Counted from the stretch's first letter, positions 44,756 to 57,352 are shown. The stretch: 64,000 nucleotides of DNA from Pantoea sp. SOD02 (GCF_024707505.1 NZ_CP102604.1:1736001-1800000); one strand, 5' to 3'. Notes: generated by a model not told the origin, from the letters alone. Program-made: numbers and translations.

Positions 44756-45829
44756 TTAGAACTGGTAAACCAGACCTACTGCGGTGACATCGTCAGTTGG
44801 GATGTTCAGCGCATTGTTATCTTTCAACAGGTTAATCTTGTATTCAGCATACACAGACATGTTTTTGTTGAAGTAGTAAGTCCCGCCAACACCAACGTAT
44901 TTGAAGATGTCAGCGTCGCCAATACCTTCAACGTCTTTAGCTTTAGAGGATACGTAGCCGATTGAAGGACGCAGACCGTTCAGGAACTGGTACTGTGCAA
45001 CCGCTTCAAAGTTAACCGCTTTGTTAGCAAAACCACCCGTGATTGGCGTCGCGTTCAGCGTTTCGCCGTAGATGGTTGCCAGGTAAATTTGGTTTGCGTC
45101 GTATTTCACACCCGCAGTCCAGTGCTGCGCTTTTTCACCGTCACCACGCGCTGCCAGGTTCTGCGCATTGGTGCGATCCAGGCTGGCGTAAGCACCCAGC
45201 AAGCTCAGACCGAAATCGAAGTCGTATGAAGTAGAGAGCGCGAAGCCATCACCGTTTGAACGGCGCACTGTAAGCGTTTGATCGCTACGATCGTTTTTAC
45301 CTTCGTACTGAGCTGCAACGTTCCAGCCTTTCACCAGACCAAAGAAATCTTTGTTGCGCCAGGTTAGCACGCCACCAGAGCGGCCAGACAGGAACGCATC
45401 GGTATAACCGGAATCACCGCCGAAGAATGGCAGCATATCGGTAACGCCCAGCACATCATAAATCAGGCCGTAGTTACGACCGTAATCGATCGAGCCAAAC
45501 TGACCGAACTTCAGACCGGCAAAGCCCAGACGGGTTTTATTGCCGACGTTGGCATCGCTGCCTTCAGAGTTGGTCAGGCTGTACTGATACTGCCACTGGC
45601 CGTAACCGGTCAGTTGATCGTTGATCTTGGTTTCGCCTTTAAAACCCAGACGGGTATAAGACGAGGTGTCGCCATTTGCTGCATCGTTATCTGAGAACAG
45701 ATGCGAGACGTTAATTTTGCCAGTCAGGTCTAGCTTGTTGCCATCTTTGTTATAGATTTCGGCGGCCTGAGCCGAAGAAAGTCCCAGCAGTAAAGGCATC
45801 ACTGCTGCCAGTAAGGAGCGCTTCATCAT
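44756..45829 (-). CDS. General outer-membrane porin (OmpC/OmpF/PhoE family)
   Basis: A 357-residue trimeric porin with a signal peptide ([21 protein letters not shown]) and the 16-strand barrel pattern: [47 protein letters not shown], the constriction loop [11 protein letters not shown] and the C-terminal [10 protein letters not shown] ending in Phe. The loop-3 sequence reads LPFFGGD where OmpC/OmpF usually have LPEFGGD, which replaces an acidic residue at the eyelet. Which of OmpC, OmpF or PhoE it represents cannot be decided. A palindrome lies about 140 bp upstream. Confidence 0.93.
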   Translation of the reverse strand: MMKRSLLAAVMPLLLGLSSAQAAEIYNKDGNKLDLTGKINVSHLFSDNDAANGDTSSYTRLGFKGETKINDQLTGYGQWQYQYSLTNSEGSDANVGNKTRLGFAGLKFGQFGSIDYGRNYGLIYDVLGVTDMLPFFGGDSGYTDAFLSGRSGGVLTWRNKDFFGLVKGWNVAAQYEGKNDRSDQTLTVRRSNGDGFALSTSYDFDFGLSLLGAYASLDRTNAQNLAARGDGEKAQHWTAGVKYDANQIYLATIYGETLNATPITGGFANKAVNFEAVAQYQFLNGLRPSIGYVSSKAKDVEGIGDADIFKYVGVGGTYYFNKNMSVYAEYKINLLKDNNALNIPTDDVTAVGLVYQF

Positions 45830-45969
45830 TTAATTTTTACCCTGTGATATTTTTTAATTTTGTCCCCTTATTCGGGGTGAAAAGAAAATGACACAAAAGG
45901 TTCAAGATCGACAGTGCAATATATGTAACTAAATATTTCTCGTTAACTTTTTGTGTGATTTTTAATCTT

Positions 45970-45990
45970 AAATTCCATTATATGGAATTT
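45970..45990. promoter_or_regulatory. Perfect palindrome upstream of the porin
   Basis: AAATTCCAT-TAT-ATGGAATTT has 9-bp arms. It sits 141 bp before the porin start. The binding protein is unknown. Confidence 0.55.
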
Positions 45991-46608
45991 TGTATTGGTT
46001 AAACTTATCCCTAAAACAACAAGGGATATGAATGTTTAAATAGTTATATTAATGATTTTATTCGATAATTTAAAAATTAAAGATGCGTAAATAAAGTAAC
46101 TAGCTTGTTCGTGAAATAGCACAAGCCTATGCATAATTGTTCAATAGCAAATATCTGAATCCAGCTAATCGTTAGCATGGTAATTATCGGGTTCATGGCT
46201 TTGTGTCTGTTTATTTCTGTTCTGATAATAACCTTGGTCACAAAATGTTATTTTGGTTTCGTTTAATAACGAACTGGCGAAATAATATTCAATTTGACCA
46301 TGTAAATGTTAAAGACCGATTAATCTACTCCATGCTAAATCTGCACCGCGCTAACACTTTCCTGCACCAATCAGGCACATTTCGCCCCAAAAAAGTGCGT
46401 TTATCGCATTAATTTGGCGAAATATTTCCTGCCCGATCACAAAAGCAATATTTCATTTTGCGGATGCATAAATCCGCTAAATAAATTGCTGCTATTCAGC
46501 CTGCATCAGACTGATATTCACTTTTTATGCAATTAATGTGAATAGCCGCACTGGTTAAGTTATTGATATTTCGTAGTGGCAAGGCGTTTATGCATTTTTG
46601 CGGCTGGC

Positions 46609-46624
46609 TGGCACGCTATCTGCA
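46609..46624 (+). promoter_or_regulatory. Sigma-54 promoter of the ast operon
   Basis: TGGCACG-N4-CTGCA matches the -24/-12 consensus TGGCACG-N4-TTGCA in all but one base. Predicted start near 46634, about 70 bp before astC. E. coli astC is nitrogen-regulated from a sigma-54 promoter. Confidence 0.85.
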
Positions 46625-46705
46625 AGATACAGTAGAGCTGCCACTTAACATTTTTAACAATTTCAAAACAAAGGCTTCACCGGGTGTGAAGCAGGAGAAA
46701 GGGCT

Positions 46706-47922
46706 ATGTCACAGCAGGTTTCGCGTCAAAATTTTGATCAATGGATGATGCCAGTTTATGCACCCGCGGCTTTTGTACCGGTTCGTGCTGAAGGTTCTAC
46801 GCTGTGGGATCAGCAAGGTAAAGAGTATATCGATTTCGCCGGTGGCATTGCGGTTAACGCCCTGGGTCATGCGCATCCCGCGTTGCAGCAGGCGCTAACC
46901 GAACAGGCGAGCAAACTGTGGCATACCGGTAACGGCTACACCAATGAACCGATCCTGCGTCTCGCCAAACAATTGATTGATGCCACCTTTGCCGACCGCG
47001 TTTTCTTCTGTAACTCCGGCGCTGAAGCGAATGAAGCAGCACTGAAGCTGGCGCGTAAAACCGCGCATGACCGTTTCGGTGCTGAGAAAAATGGCATCGT
47101 TGCCTTTAATAATGCTTTCCACGGTCGCACGCTGTTTACCGTGACAGCGGGCGGACAACCGGCTTATTCCCGTGATTTTGCGCCGCTGCCGCCAGCAGTT
47201 GAGCATGCTAATTTCAACGATCTGGCCTCGGCGGCCGCGCTGATCAATGACCAAACCTGCGCGGTGATCGTCGAGCCGATTCAGGGTGAAGGCGGCGTGC
47301 TGCCAGCCGATCCGTCTTTCCTGCGCGGATTGCGCGAACTCTGCGATAAGCATCATGCGGTGTTGATTTTTGATGAAGTACAGAGCGGCGTGGGGCGTAC
47401 CGGTTCACTGTACGCCTACATGCATTATGGGGTGACGCCGGATGTGTTAACCACCGCCAAAGCGCTGGGTGGCGGCTTCCCGATTGGCGCCATGCTGACG
47501 CGTGAAGATTTAGCGCAGGTAATGGGCGTGGGCACGCACGGCACCACGTACGGCGGCAACCCGCTAGCGGGCGCAGTCGCGGGCAAAGTGATGGAGCTGA
47601 TCAACCAGCCAGCGTTTATGGCCGGCGTGACCGAGCGCCATCAATGGTTTGTTACTGCGCTGCAGGAACTGAACCAGCGTCTGCCGGTGTTTAAAGAAGT
47701 ACGCGGATTGGGGCTGCTGATTGGCGCGGTGCTGAACGACGATTTCGCCGGTAAAGCCAAACAGTTCAACCTCACTGCGGCCGAAGAGGGCGTGATGGTG
47801 CTGATTGCCGGTGCCAACGTGGTACGTTTCGCGCCAGCGCTGAACATCAGCGAGCGTGAAGTAAAAGAAGGTTTGGCACGCTTCGAACGTGCCTGTGAAC
47901 GCGTGCTCAAAGGAGCCACATC

Positions 47923-47926
<4 letters not shown>
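46706..47926 (+). CDS. astC: Succinylornithine transaminase AstC
   Basis: PLP aminotransferase that converts N2-succinylornithine to the semialdehyde in the arginine succinyltransferase pathway. The 406-residue protein has [57 protein letters not shown] and the PLP lysine in [14 protein letters not shown]. It is the first gene of astCADBE, as in E. coli, and overlaps astA by 4 bp. ArgD is a close relative; the operon context decides. Confidence 0.95.
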
Positions 47927-50416
<2,490 letters not shown>

Positions 50417-50417
<1 letters not shown>

Positions 50418-51745
50418 TGAAAGCGTTTGAAGCTAACTTTGATGGGCTGGTCGGTCTGACACATCACTACGCGGGATTGTCGTTTGGTAATGAAGCCTCG
50501 ACGCGCAATCAGCTGCAACCTTCGAACCCGCGTCTGGCGGCGAAGCAGGGCTTGCTGAAGATGAAAGCGCTGGCGGATATGGGTTACGTGCAGGGCGTGA
50601 TCCCACCGCACGAGCGTCCTAATCTGCCGCTGCTGCGCCAGCTCGGTTTTAACGGCAGCGATGAGCAGGTGCTGGCGCAGGCGGCGAAGCAGGCGCCGCA
50701 GCTGCTGTCGGCGGCCAGCTCCGCCTCAGCAATGTGGGTGGCCAATGCCGCCACGGTGTCGCCGTCGGCGGATAGCGCCGATGGTCGCGTGCATTTCACC
50801 GTTGCCAATCTGAATAACAAATTCCATCGCGCCATTGAGGCGCCGGAAACTGCCGATCTGCTGCGCGCCATTTTCCGTAACCCTCAGCACTTCAGCGTGC
50901 ACGATGCGCTGCCGCAGGTAGCGCAATTCGGTGATGAAGGCGCGGCCAATCACAATCGCTTCGGCAGTGATTACGGCGATGCGGGCGTGCAGCTGTTTAT
51001 TTATGGCCGCGATGGTCAGCAGCAGGGCGCAACACCGGCACGTTATCCGGCGCGCCAAACCCGTGAAGCCAGCGAAGCGGTGGCGCGTTTACATCAGCTC
51101 GATGCGCAACGCACGCTGTTTGCCCAGCAAAATCCGGCGGTGATCGATCAGGGCGTGTTTCATAACGATGTGATTGCGGTGAGCAATCAGCAGGTGCTGT
51201 TCTGCCATCAGGATGCCTTTGTTAATCAGCCGCAGTTGCTGAACGACCTCGCCGCGCGCGTCAACGGTTTCCAGCCGATTGAAGTGCCGCGCGATAAAGT
51301 CTCGGTGACCGATGCGGTCAATACCTATCTGTTTAACAGCCAGCTATTGCAGCGTGCCGACGGCGGTATGCTGCTGGTGCTGCCCGAAGAGTCGCGCCAG
51401 CATGCGGGCGTGTGGCGTTATCTCACCGAGCTGGTGGAGAGTGGCGGGCCGATTCGTGAACTGAAAGTTTTCGATCTACGTGAAAGCATGTTCAACGGCG
51501 GCGGCCCGGCCTGTTTGCGTCTGCGCGTGGTGTTAACCGAAACCGAGCGTCAGGCGCTGAATCCGGCGGTGCTAATGAACGATCGCCTGTTTGCCACGCT
51601 CAACGATTGGGTGGATCGCCACTACCGCGATCGCCTAACCCAGGCCGATTTAGCCGACCCGCAACTGCTGCGTGAAGGGCGCACCGCGCTGGATGAGCTG
51701 ACGAAGCTGCTAGACTTAGGCAGTGTCTACGCGTTTCAGCGTTAA
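50417..51745 (+). CDS. astB: N-succinylarginine dihydrolase AstB
   Basis: Amidinotransferase-fold enzyme that hydrolyses succinylarginine to succinylornithine, CO2 and ammonia. The 442-residue protein begins [27 protein letters not shown] and contains [33 protein letters not shown] and the C-terminal Cys in [22 protein letters not shown] couples it to astD; a longer in-frame version would run 30 codons into astD. Confidence 0.96.
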
Positions 51746-51790
51746 CGCCGGGGTGAGAGGTTCGCCCCACGTCGTTAAAAAGGAGTGAAC

Positions 51791-52786
51791 ATGCAGGATT
51801 TTTTACAGCAGACCTTGTCTGGTGAGCCGCCACAGCAAAGAGAGGGCAGCAACGATCATCTGAGTTGGCAATGGCATAACGAGGGACTTCTGTCCCTTAC
51901 GCCGCACACGCCCACGCAGCAGGCGCTGGTGCTCTCTGCGGGCATTCACGGCAACGAAACCGCGCCGGTTGAGATTCTCAATCTGTTGCTGACGCCATTA
52001 TTGAAAGGCGAGAAACCGCTGGCGGTGCGTTTGCTGGTGATTTTAGGTAATCCCGCCGCGTTGCGCAGCGGCAAGCGCTACCAGCAATACGATATCAACC
52101 GCCTGTTTGGTGGCCGCTGGCAGCAGGTGGCTGATGTACCGGAAGCGCAGCGTGTGCTGCAGCTCGAGCAGGAGCTGGAGAGTTTCTGGCGTGCCTGTCT
52201 CGATCACGAAGTGCGCTGGCACCTCGATCTGCATACGGCGATTCGCGGCTCGTATCATGCGCGTTTTGGCGTGATGCCGCTGAATCCCAATCCGTGGCCC
52301 GAACAGTTTATGCACTGGCTGGCGGCGGCAGAGATGGAAGCGCTGGTGTTCCATCGTTCACCGGGCGGCACTTTCACCCATTACAGCTGCGAGCACCATA
52401 ATGCGGCGAGCTGTACGCTGGAGCTTGGCAAGGCTTTGCCGTTTGGTGAGAACGATTTGAGTCAGTTTAGCGGCGTGCAACGGGCGCTGGCGGCGTTGCT
52501 GTATGGCGAGACCTTGCCGGAGGTGCGCGAGCAGCCGCGTCATTATCGCGTGGCGCAGCAGCTGACCCGCCACGGTGATAAGTTTGTGTTGCACATGGGG
52601 CCAGAGACGCTGAACTTCACCGCTTTCCCGCAGGGCACGCTGCTGGCGGAAGAGGGCGATCGGCGTTACTACGTGCAGCAGGCACGCGAGTATGTACTGT
52701 TCCCGAATCCGAATGTCGCGCCGGGATTGCGCGCCGGGCTGATGCTGGTGGAGGAGAATGAACAGACGCAGGCGCTGGCGTTGTGA
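51791..52786 (+). CDS. astE: Succinylglutamate desuccinylase AstE
   Basis: Zinc hydrolase that releases glutamate and succinate, the final step. The 331-residue protein has the zinc motif AGIHGNETAPVEI and the later ligand region VRWHLDLHTAIRGSYHARFGVMP, and the M14-type YSCEHHNAASCTLELGKALPFGENDL. AGGAG at 51781-51785 supports 51791. It ends the operon, followed by a REP element. Confidence 0.94.
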   Translation: MQDFLQQTLSGEPPQQREGSNDHLSWQWHNEGLLSLTPHTPTQQALVLSAGIHGNETAPVEILNLLLTPLLKGEKPLAVRLLVILGNPAALRSGKRYQQYDINRLFGGRWQQVADVPEAQRVLQLEQELESFWRACLDHEVRWHLDLHTAIRGSYHARFGVMPLNPNPWPEQFMHWLAAAEMEALVFHRSPGGTFTHYSCEHHNAASCTLELGKALPFGENDLSQFSGVQRALAALLYGETLPEVREQPRHYRVAQQLTRHGDKFVLHMGPETLNFTAFPQGTLLAEEGDRRYYVQQAREYVLFPNPNVAPGLRAGLMLVEENEQTQALAL

Positions 52787-52799
52787 TCTTTATGTAGTG

Positions 52800-52819
52800 G
52801 GTCGCCATGAATGGCGACC
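52800..52819. repeat. REP-type palindrome after astE
   Basis: GGTCGCCATGAATGGCGACC, 14 bp after the astE stop. Confidence 0.9.
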
Positions 52820-52963
52820 CTACAATGGACGAGGTGCGTAACGGGATTAATCGCCGACATTTCCCTTCCTGAAAACCGACAATACCGTTACACTCCTCCT
52901 TAATTCCTGCGTTTTTCCCTTGATTGTCATAAACTTTTGCAATTCCTCACGCATTTCTTCTCT

Positions 52964-52981
52964 TTCTCTCCATGATTGCCT
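52964..52981 (+). promoter_or_regulatory. BaeR-like box upstream of spy
   Basis: TTTCTCTCCATGATTGCC agrees at 16 of 18 positions with the BaeR box TTTTTCTCCATDATTGGC, as I recall it from E. coli spy, mdtA and acrD. It lies 128 bp before the spy start. Confidence 0.7.
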
Positions 52982-53108
52982 GATCTCTGTCTTTTATGCT
53001 TTCAGGGCTTTACTCAGCCTCTGAGTAGTTGACGTTCAGCGTCGTATGCTTGTTTCCGAAGACGCGACACAGGCTGTCGTCATTAAACTGATAAGTAAGG
53101 ACAATATT

Positions 53109-53606
53109 ATGCGTAAATTAACTTCTGTGTTCCTGGCTACCGCAATGGCTCTTGGTGCTGCAAATATCGTCCATGCAGCGGCAGACAACCTGACTCCGCC
53201 GCCAGCAGGCAGCGAAAAACCGATGCACAAGCCGCCGATGCGCCATCACGGTATGGAGATGATGTTTAAAGGTCTGAACCTGACCGACGCGCAGAAAGCG
53301 CAGATCAAAACTATTCTGCGTGATGGTCACAAAGATATGAAACGCCCGTCGCTGGAAGAGCGTCGTGCTGACCATGCCATCATCGCTTCCGATACCTTCG
53401 ACCGTGCGAAAGCCGAAGCGCAGGCTGAGAAGATGACAGCGAACGCCAAAGACCGCGCGCTGCAGATGATGGAAACCCAGAACAAGATCTACAACGTGCT
53501 GACACCAGAGCAGAAGAAACAGTACAACGCCAACTTTGAGAAGCGCTTAACCGAGAAAGGCCCGCACGATGGCAAAATGACGCCACCGCCGGCTGATGCT
53601 GAATAA
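53109..53606 (+). CDS. spy: Periplasmic ATP-independent chaperone Spy
   Basis: Cradle-shaped dimeric chaperone induced by envelope stress (BaeSR, CpxAR). The 165-residue protein has a signal peptide (NIVHAAADN) and the two LTxxQ motifs LTDAQKAQI and LTPEQKKQY, plus KRPSLEERRADHAIIASDTFDRAKAEAQ and NFEKRLTEKG at the end. AAGGA precedes the ATG at 53109; an earlier in-frame ATG at 53046 would hide the signal peptide. A BaeR-like box lies upstream. Confidence 0.96.
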   Translation: MRKLTSVFLATAMALGAANIVHAAADNLTPPPAGSEKPMHKPPMRHHGMEMMFKGLNLTDAQKAQIKTILRDGHKDMKRPSLEERRADHAIIASDTFDRAKAEAQAEKMTANAKDRALQMMETQNKIYNVLTPEQKKQYNANFEKRLTEKGPHDGKMTPPPADAE

Positions 53607-53629
53607 GTTCTTTCGCTAACTGAATAGAG

Positions 53630-53687
53630 ACCGCCGGGGTTGTCCATCGCATCTGATGCTTTGGGCAACCTCGGCGGTTTTGTTTTT
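53630..53687. terminator. Long-stem terminator between spy and cho
   Basis: ACCGCCGGGGTTG (53630-53642) pairs with CAACCTCGGCGGT (53666-53678) with one mismatch, followed by a T-rich run to 53687. It overlaps the end of the convergent cho gene by 2 bp. Confidence 0.75.
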
Positions 53688-54546
53688 ACAGCTCGATCAG
53701 CGGGAACACGCCAGAAAGCAGCGGACGACAGAGGATTTTATAGCCGTCATGATCGAAGCCGTGCGAGGCGCGCTGCAGCTGGCGTGCTTCGGCTTCACTG
53801 TTTACCGATCCCAGCCAGAACCAGTGATCGATCACATGAATTTGTGTAATGTCCGTGCCCGTTTCCACCATGCCAACCGGGCCTTGCCACGGCCAGCACT
53901 GAATGCGCATCTGCTCTAACGCCGCATGCAAGCGCTGCTGATGCTCAGCAACCGATTCGTTACCGCAGCAGGCACCGGCGCAGCGTTTCAGGGCGGCGCG
54001 AAAACAGCCGCGTCCCGGACGTAACGATTCCAGGCCCAGCAAGCCGTGACACAAACGCTGCTCATCGGCGATGGCTTTTAGCTTCTCCAGCGCCGCAAAG
54101 CGACTGCGAAACAGTCCATAAAGATTGGGCGAGCGCGAGAAGTCGAGATCCTTTGCGTACACCACCTGCGGGGCACCGTCGCCCAGCTGCAGCGAACAGA
54201 GCTGGCGATTCTTACGCAGGCGCTTATTAAATAGCGGCTGTTGCGTTTTGATCATCTGCGCTTCCAGCAGCTGTGCGCCGACATCGCCAGCCGTGGGAAT
54301 CCAGGTGACGCGTCGCGCCTGACGCAGCATTTTGGCTTCATCCGGCGTGCGGAAATGCGCCATCACCCGACTGCGCAGGTTAACGCTTTTGCCGATATAC
54401 AGCGGCAGCTTTTCGCTTTCACCGTGAAAGGTATAGACGCCCGGCTGGTTGGGTAGACCTTCCAGCCACTGACGTAAATGTTCGGGGTATTGATAGATTG
54501 CTGCCGCATCGAAATCGAGGCGGTGGCTGGCTGCACGTCTGACCAA
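53686..54546 (-). CDS. cho: Excinuclease Cho (UvrC homologue)
   Basis: SOS-induced nuclease that makes the 3' incision in UvrB-DNA complexes at bulky adducts UvrC handles poorly. The 286-residue protein has a GIY-YIG domain with PGVYTFHGESEKLPLYIGKSVNLRSRVMAHFR and the Glu in AQLLEAQMIKTQQPLFNKRLR, then KRCAGACCG and the C-terminal FDHDGYKILCRPLLSG. TTG at 54546 is taken as the start because the next residues VRR match E. coli MVRR and GGAG precedes it; an earlier TTG at 54558 is possible. Confidence 0.93.
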   Translation of the reverse strand: MVRRAASHRLDFDAAAIYQYPEHLRQWLEGLPNQPGVYTFHGESEKLPLYIGKSVNLRSRVMAHFRTPDEAKMLRQARRVTWIPTAGDVGAQLLEAQMIKTQQPLFNKRLRKNRQLCSLQLGDGAPQVVYAKDLDFSRSPNLYGLFRSRFAALEKLKAIADEQRLCHGLLGLESLRPGRGCFRAALKRCAGACCGNESVAEHQQRLHAALEQMRIQCWPWQGPVGMVETGTDITQIHVIDHWFWLGSVNSEAEARQLQRASHGFDHDGYKILCRPLLSGVFPLIEL

Positions 54547-54559
54547 AGCACACTCCAAT

Positions 54560-54579
54560 TACTGGTTGTCTATCCAGTG
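54560..54579. promoter_or_regulatory. LexA box of cho
   Basis: TACTGGTTGTCTATCCAGTG contains CTG-N10-CAG in the LexA arrangement, 13 bp upstream of the start. It is weaker than the umuDC box. Confidence 0.7.
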
Positions 54580-54626
54580 TATCAAACTGCGCTTTTTCTC
54601 GCCACTTTAGGTTCTGATTTGAATTA

Positions 54627-54646
54627 GGTCGCCATGAATGGCGACC
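54627..54646. repeat. REP-type palindrome between cho and nadE
   Basis: GGTCGCCATGAATGGCGACC is perfect. A degenerate second copy (GGCGCATTTATGCGC) follows at 54664-54678. Confidence 0.88.
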
Positions 54647-54689
54647 CTACGGTGATTTGGCGGGGCGCATTTATGCGCACTTGCGTAAC

Positions 54690-55517
54690 TTACGGTTTCC
54701 AGAAATCGTCGAACACGGTGATCGGCGGGCGACGTTTGTGTTCGGTTTTCAGATACCAGCCTTCGATGGTTTTCGCTGCAGCGGCATCGATGGTTTTGCC
54801 TTCCAGATAAGCATCGATTTGCTGATAAGTTACGCCAAGCGCCACTTCATCCTGCAAGCCGGGACGATCATCTTCCAAATCGGCGGTCGGATGTTTGAGA
54901 TAGAGGTGCTCCGGGCAGCCCAGCGTTTTCAGCAGTTGTTTGCCCTGGCCTTTGTGCAGACGGAAGATCGGGTTGATGTCACTGCCGCCGTCACCGTACT
55001 TGGTGAAGAAACCGGTGATCGCTTCTGCCGCATGGTCAGTACCGACCACCACGCCTTTGGTCATGCCGGCGATGCTGTACTGCGCTTTCATGCGCTCACG
55101 CGCTTTTTCATTGCCACGTACAAAATCCGACACCGTGATACCTGCGTCTTTCAACGCACGTTCGCTGGCCAGAATCGCTTCTTTGATGTTCACCACCAGC
55201 GTGCGGTCCGGCTGGATAAACGCCAGCGCGTCCTGACAATCCTGCTCATCGGCCTGCACGCCATACGGCAAACGCACGGCGATAAAGGTGTAATCGTTAT
55301 CGCCGCTCTCTTCACGCAGTTCGCGAATCGCGGTTTGCGACAAAATGCCGGTTAGCGTCGAATCCTGGCCGCCGCTGATGCCGAGCACCAGCGTTTTCAA
55401 AAAGGGATGGGCTTTCAGGTAAGACTTCAGAAAATCAACGCTGACGCGGATCTCCTGCTGCGGGTCGATAACCGGTTTTACACCAAGGGCTTCAATGATT
55501 TCCTGTTGCAGTGACAT
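54690..55517 (-). CDS. nadE: Ammonia-dependent NAD synthetase NadE
   Basis: Final step of NAD synthesis, amidating deamido-NAD with ATP and ammonia. The 275-residue length equals E. coli NadE. The ATP pyrophosphatase loop [67 protein letters not shown] and [15 protein letters not shown] at the end are present. GAGGAGAGG precedes the ATG. Confidence 0.98.
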   Translation of the reverse strand: MSLQQEIIEALGVKPVIDPQQEIRVSVDFLKSYLKAHPFLKTLVLGISGGQDSTLTGILSQTAIRELREESGDNDYTFIAVRLPYGVQADEQDCQDALAFIQPDRTLVVNIKEAILASERALKDAGITVSDFVRGNEKARERMKAQYSIAGMTKGVVVGTDHAAEAITGFFTKYGDGGSDINPIFRLHKGQGKQLLKTLGCPEHLYLKHPTADLEDDRPGLQDEVALGVTYQQIDAYLEGKTIDAAAAKTIEGWYLKTEHKRRPPITVFDDFWKP

Positions 55518-55589
55518 GAACCTCTCCTCAAGTCAGTAGCCTGACGGCACAATGCGAATCATCTGCTAAAGCTAACGCCTCTCCCCACA

Positions 55590-55615
55590 AACAACAAGCC
55601 GCACGGCTTGTTGTT
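55590..55615 (-). terminator. Hairpin after the Bcr/CflA efflux gene
   Basis: AACAACAAGCCG-CA-CGGCTTGTTGTT, a perfect 12-bp stem 20 bp after the stop. The T tract is weak. Confidence 0.55.
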
Positions 55616-55634
55616 CAGGTTATTTGCTGGCAAA

Positions 55635-56825
55635 TCAGGCGTTTTTTGCCTTCTGCACCAGCAAATTGAACGACACAATCGCCAGCATAAAGCAGCCAAA
55701 GATGGTGCCGGTCATGCTCGCCACCGAGGTGCCGCCCAGGCCGGTGATCGGCACGCTGATGGCACCAAAGGTGAACATGCACACGCCAATCACCGCCGAG
55801 GCGCTGCCCGCACGCTGGCCCTGGCTTTGCATCGCCAGCGAAGAAGCGGTGGTAGCAATCACGCCGTTACTGGCAATGGTGAAGAACAGCGCGACCAGCA
55901 GAATCGGCAGCGCGGCGCCTGTCAGTCCCGCCAGCAGCAAACAGCTCGAAGCGACAAACGCCAGCGTCAGGCCGCCTTTCAGCACACGGTATTCACCCCA
56001 CAGCGGACAGAGGCGCGCACTGGTTTGTGATGCAATAATCAGGCCGAGGCCGTTAGCAGCGAAGCAGAAGCTGAAGGCTTGCGGTGTCAGGCCGTACAGC
56101 TGTTGCAGTACAAACGGCGACGCGCCGATGTAGGCAAACATGCCGGACATCATAAAACCTTGCGTCAGGCAGAAGCCCATAAACTGACGATGAGTGACGA
56201 CCTGGCCGAGCGCCGCCCAGGTAGAAAAGATCGAGCCCTGACTGCGGCGCTCAGGCGGTAAGGTTTCGTGTAATTTCCAACGGGCGAGAAAGATCAACAC
56301 GATGGCTATGCAGCCAAGCACCACAAAAATGCCGCGCCAGTTGAGCACTGTCATCAAGGCACCGCCCAGCACCGGCGCACCAATTGGCGCTAAACCGTTG
56401 ACCAGCATCAGCAATGCAAAGAAACGCGTCAGTTCATGACCGCTGTACATATCACGGGCAATGGCACGCGACAGCACCGCGCCGCCTGCGCCCGCCAATC
56501 CTTCAAACAGACGCGCCACTAACAGCGAGTTGATGTCTTTTGCCAGCGCACAGCCAATCGAGGCAATAAACAGCAGCACCAGCGATAACAGCAGCGGACG
56601 CAGGCGACCAAACTTGTCGCTCATTGGGCCAAACAGCAACTGACCGGCACCCAAACCGAGCAAGCCGGCGGTGAGGCTCAGCTGCGCGGTGGCGGTTTCG
56701 GTGTGCAGATCGCGCGCCAGTTCCGGCAGCGCCGGCAGGTAAAGATCGATACAGAGTGGCCCGAGTGCAGCGAGCAAGCCCAGCGTGATGGCATAAACCA
56801 GCCGATTAGAAGGTGCAGGTGTCAT
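55635..56825 (-). CDS. Bcr/CflA-family multidrug efflux MFS transporter
   Basis: A 396-residue proton-driven exporter with 12 predicted membrane segments. The MFS motif A reads GPMSDKFGRLRPLLLSL after segment 2, the N-terminal segment has DLYLPALPELARDL as in Bcr/CflA, and the segment-5 motif is GLAPIGAPVLGGAL. AGAGG precedes the ATG at 56825; a longer form starts at 56846. Substrate is unknown; Bcr and YdhC are the nearest families by pattern. Confidence 0.88.
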   Translation of the reverse strand: MTPAPSNRLVYAITLGLLAALGPLCIDLYLPALPELARDLHTETATAQLSLTAGLLGLGAGQLLFGPMSDKFGRLRPLLLSLVLLFIASIGCALAKDINSLLVARLFEGLAGAGGAVLSRAIARDMYSGHELTRFFALLMLVNGLAPIGAPVLGGALMTVLNWRGIFVVLGCIAIVLIFLARWKLHETLPPERRSQGSIFSTWAALGQVVTHRQFMGFCLTQGFMMSGMFAYIGASPFVLQQLYGLTPQAFSFCFAANGLGLIIASQTSARLCPLWGEYRVLKGGLTLAFVASSCLLLAGLTGAALPILLVALFFTIASNGVIATTASSLAMQSQGQRAGSASAVIGVCMFTFGAISVPITGLGGTSVASMTGTIFGCFMLAIVSFNLLVQKAKNA

Positions 56826-57016
56826 TAATCCTCTGTCTTTATTCATTGCTATAGGTATTTTTTCGCGGGTGATTATACGAACCGTAGCGCATCAACACAG
56901 CATTTTTACCAAATCCTAACGCTTCGGAATTTGGCTGAATTTGTCCCATAAAGTTGATAAATCTGGATTTATGTTCCAGGCTTATTCCACATGGACAAAA
57001 AACGAGGAACAACAAC

Positions 57017-57352
57017 ATGAATAAAGTGATGGGATGTATCGCTGCCGCTATGACGCTGGCAGCCCTGTCTGGTTGTACGACTTATGACAAAGCTGAAAGC
57101 TACGTAACCAAGCCGGTTGTGAAGGATGTGAAGAAAGGCATGACGCGCGATCAGGTTCGCCAGATTGCCGGTCCAGCATCTACTGAAATTACCATGGTTC
57201 ACGCCCGCGGTACTTGCCAGACTTACGTGATTGGCGAGCGCGACGGCAAACCGCAGACCTATTTCGTTAGCTATAACGATACCGGTCGCGTCATGAACTA
57301 TGGTTTCCAGAGCTGTAAAGACTACGATACCGATCCGCAAGCGGCTCAGTAA
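57017..57352 (+). CDS. osmE: Osmotically inducible lipoprotein OsmE
   Basis: A 111-residue outer-membrane lipoprotein of the SmpA/OmlA fold, sigma-S-linked in E. coli. The lipobox is LSGC; the mature part [58 protein letters not shown] and the end YDTDPQAAQ match OsmE closely. The start at 57017 is set by GAGG upstream; an earlier in-frame ATG would precede the signal peptide by 21 residues. Confidence 0.95.
   Translation: MNKVMGCIAAAMTLAALSGCTTYDKAESYVTKPVVKDVKKGMTRDQVRQIAGPASTEITMVHARGTCQTYVIGERDGKPQTYFVSYNDTGRVMNYGFQSCKDYDTDPQAAQ

Larger units (their letters stand above)
45830..46705. other. 876-bp AT-rich divergent region between porin and ast operon
   Basis: It holds the porin promoter, the palindrome at 45970-45990 and the sigma-54 promoter at 46609-46624. 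TGCACC half-sites at 46342 and 46363 could belong to NtrC, but the match is weak. The short ORF at 46203-46412 is probably not coding. Confidence 0.65.

Noticed and set aside
46342-46385. NtrC sites upstream of astC
   Set aside because: Only TGCACC half-sites are present; the inverted GGTGC half is missing, so they are not annotated.
46203-46412. 69-codon plus-strand ORF in the porin-ast gap
   Set aside because: AT-rich with no RBS or recognisable pattern; probably a chance ORF.
54657-55355. 232-codon plus-strand ORF
   Set aside because: It is the antisense shadow of nadE.
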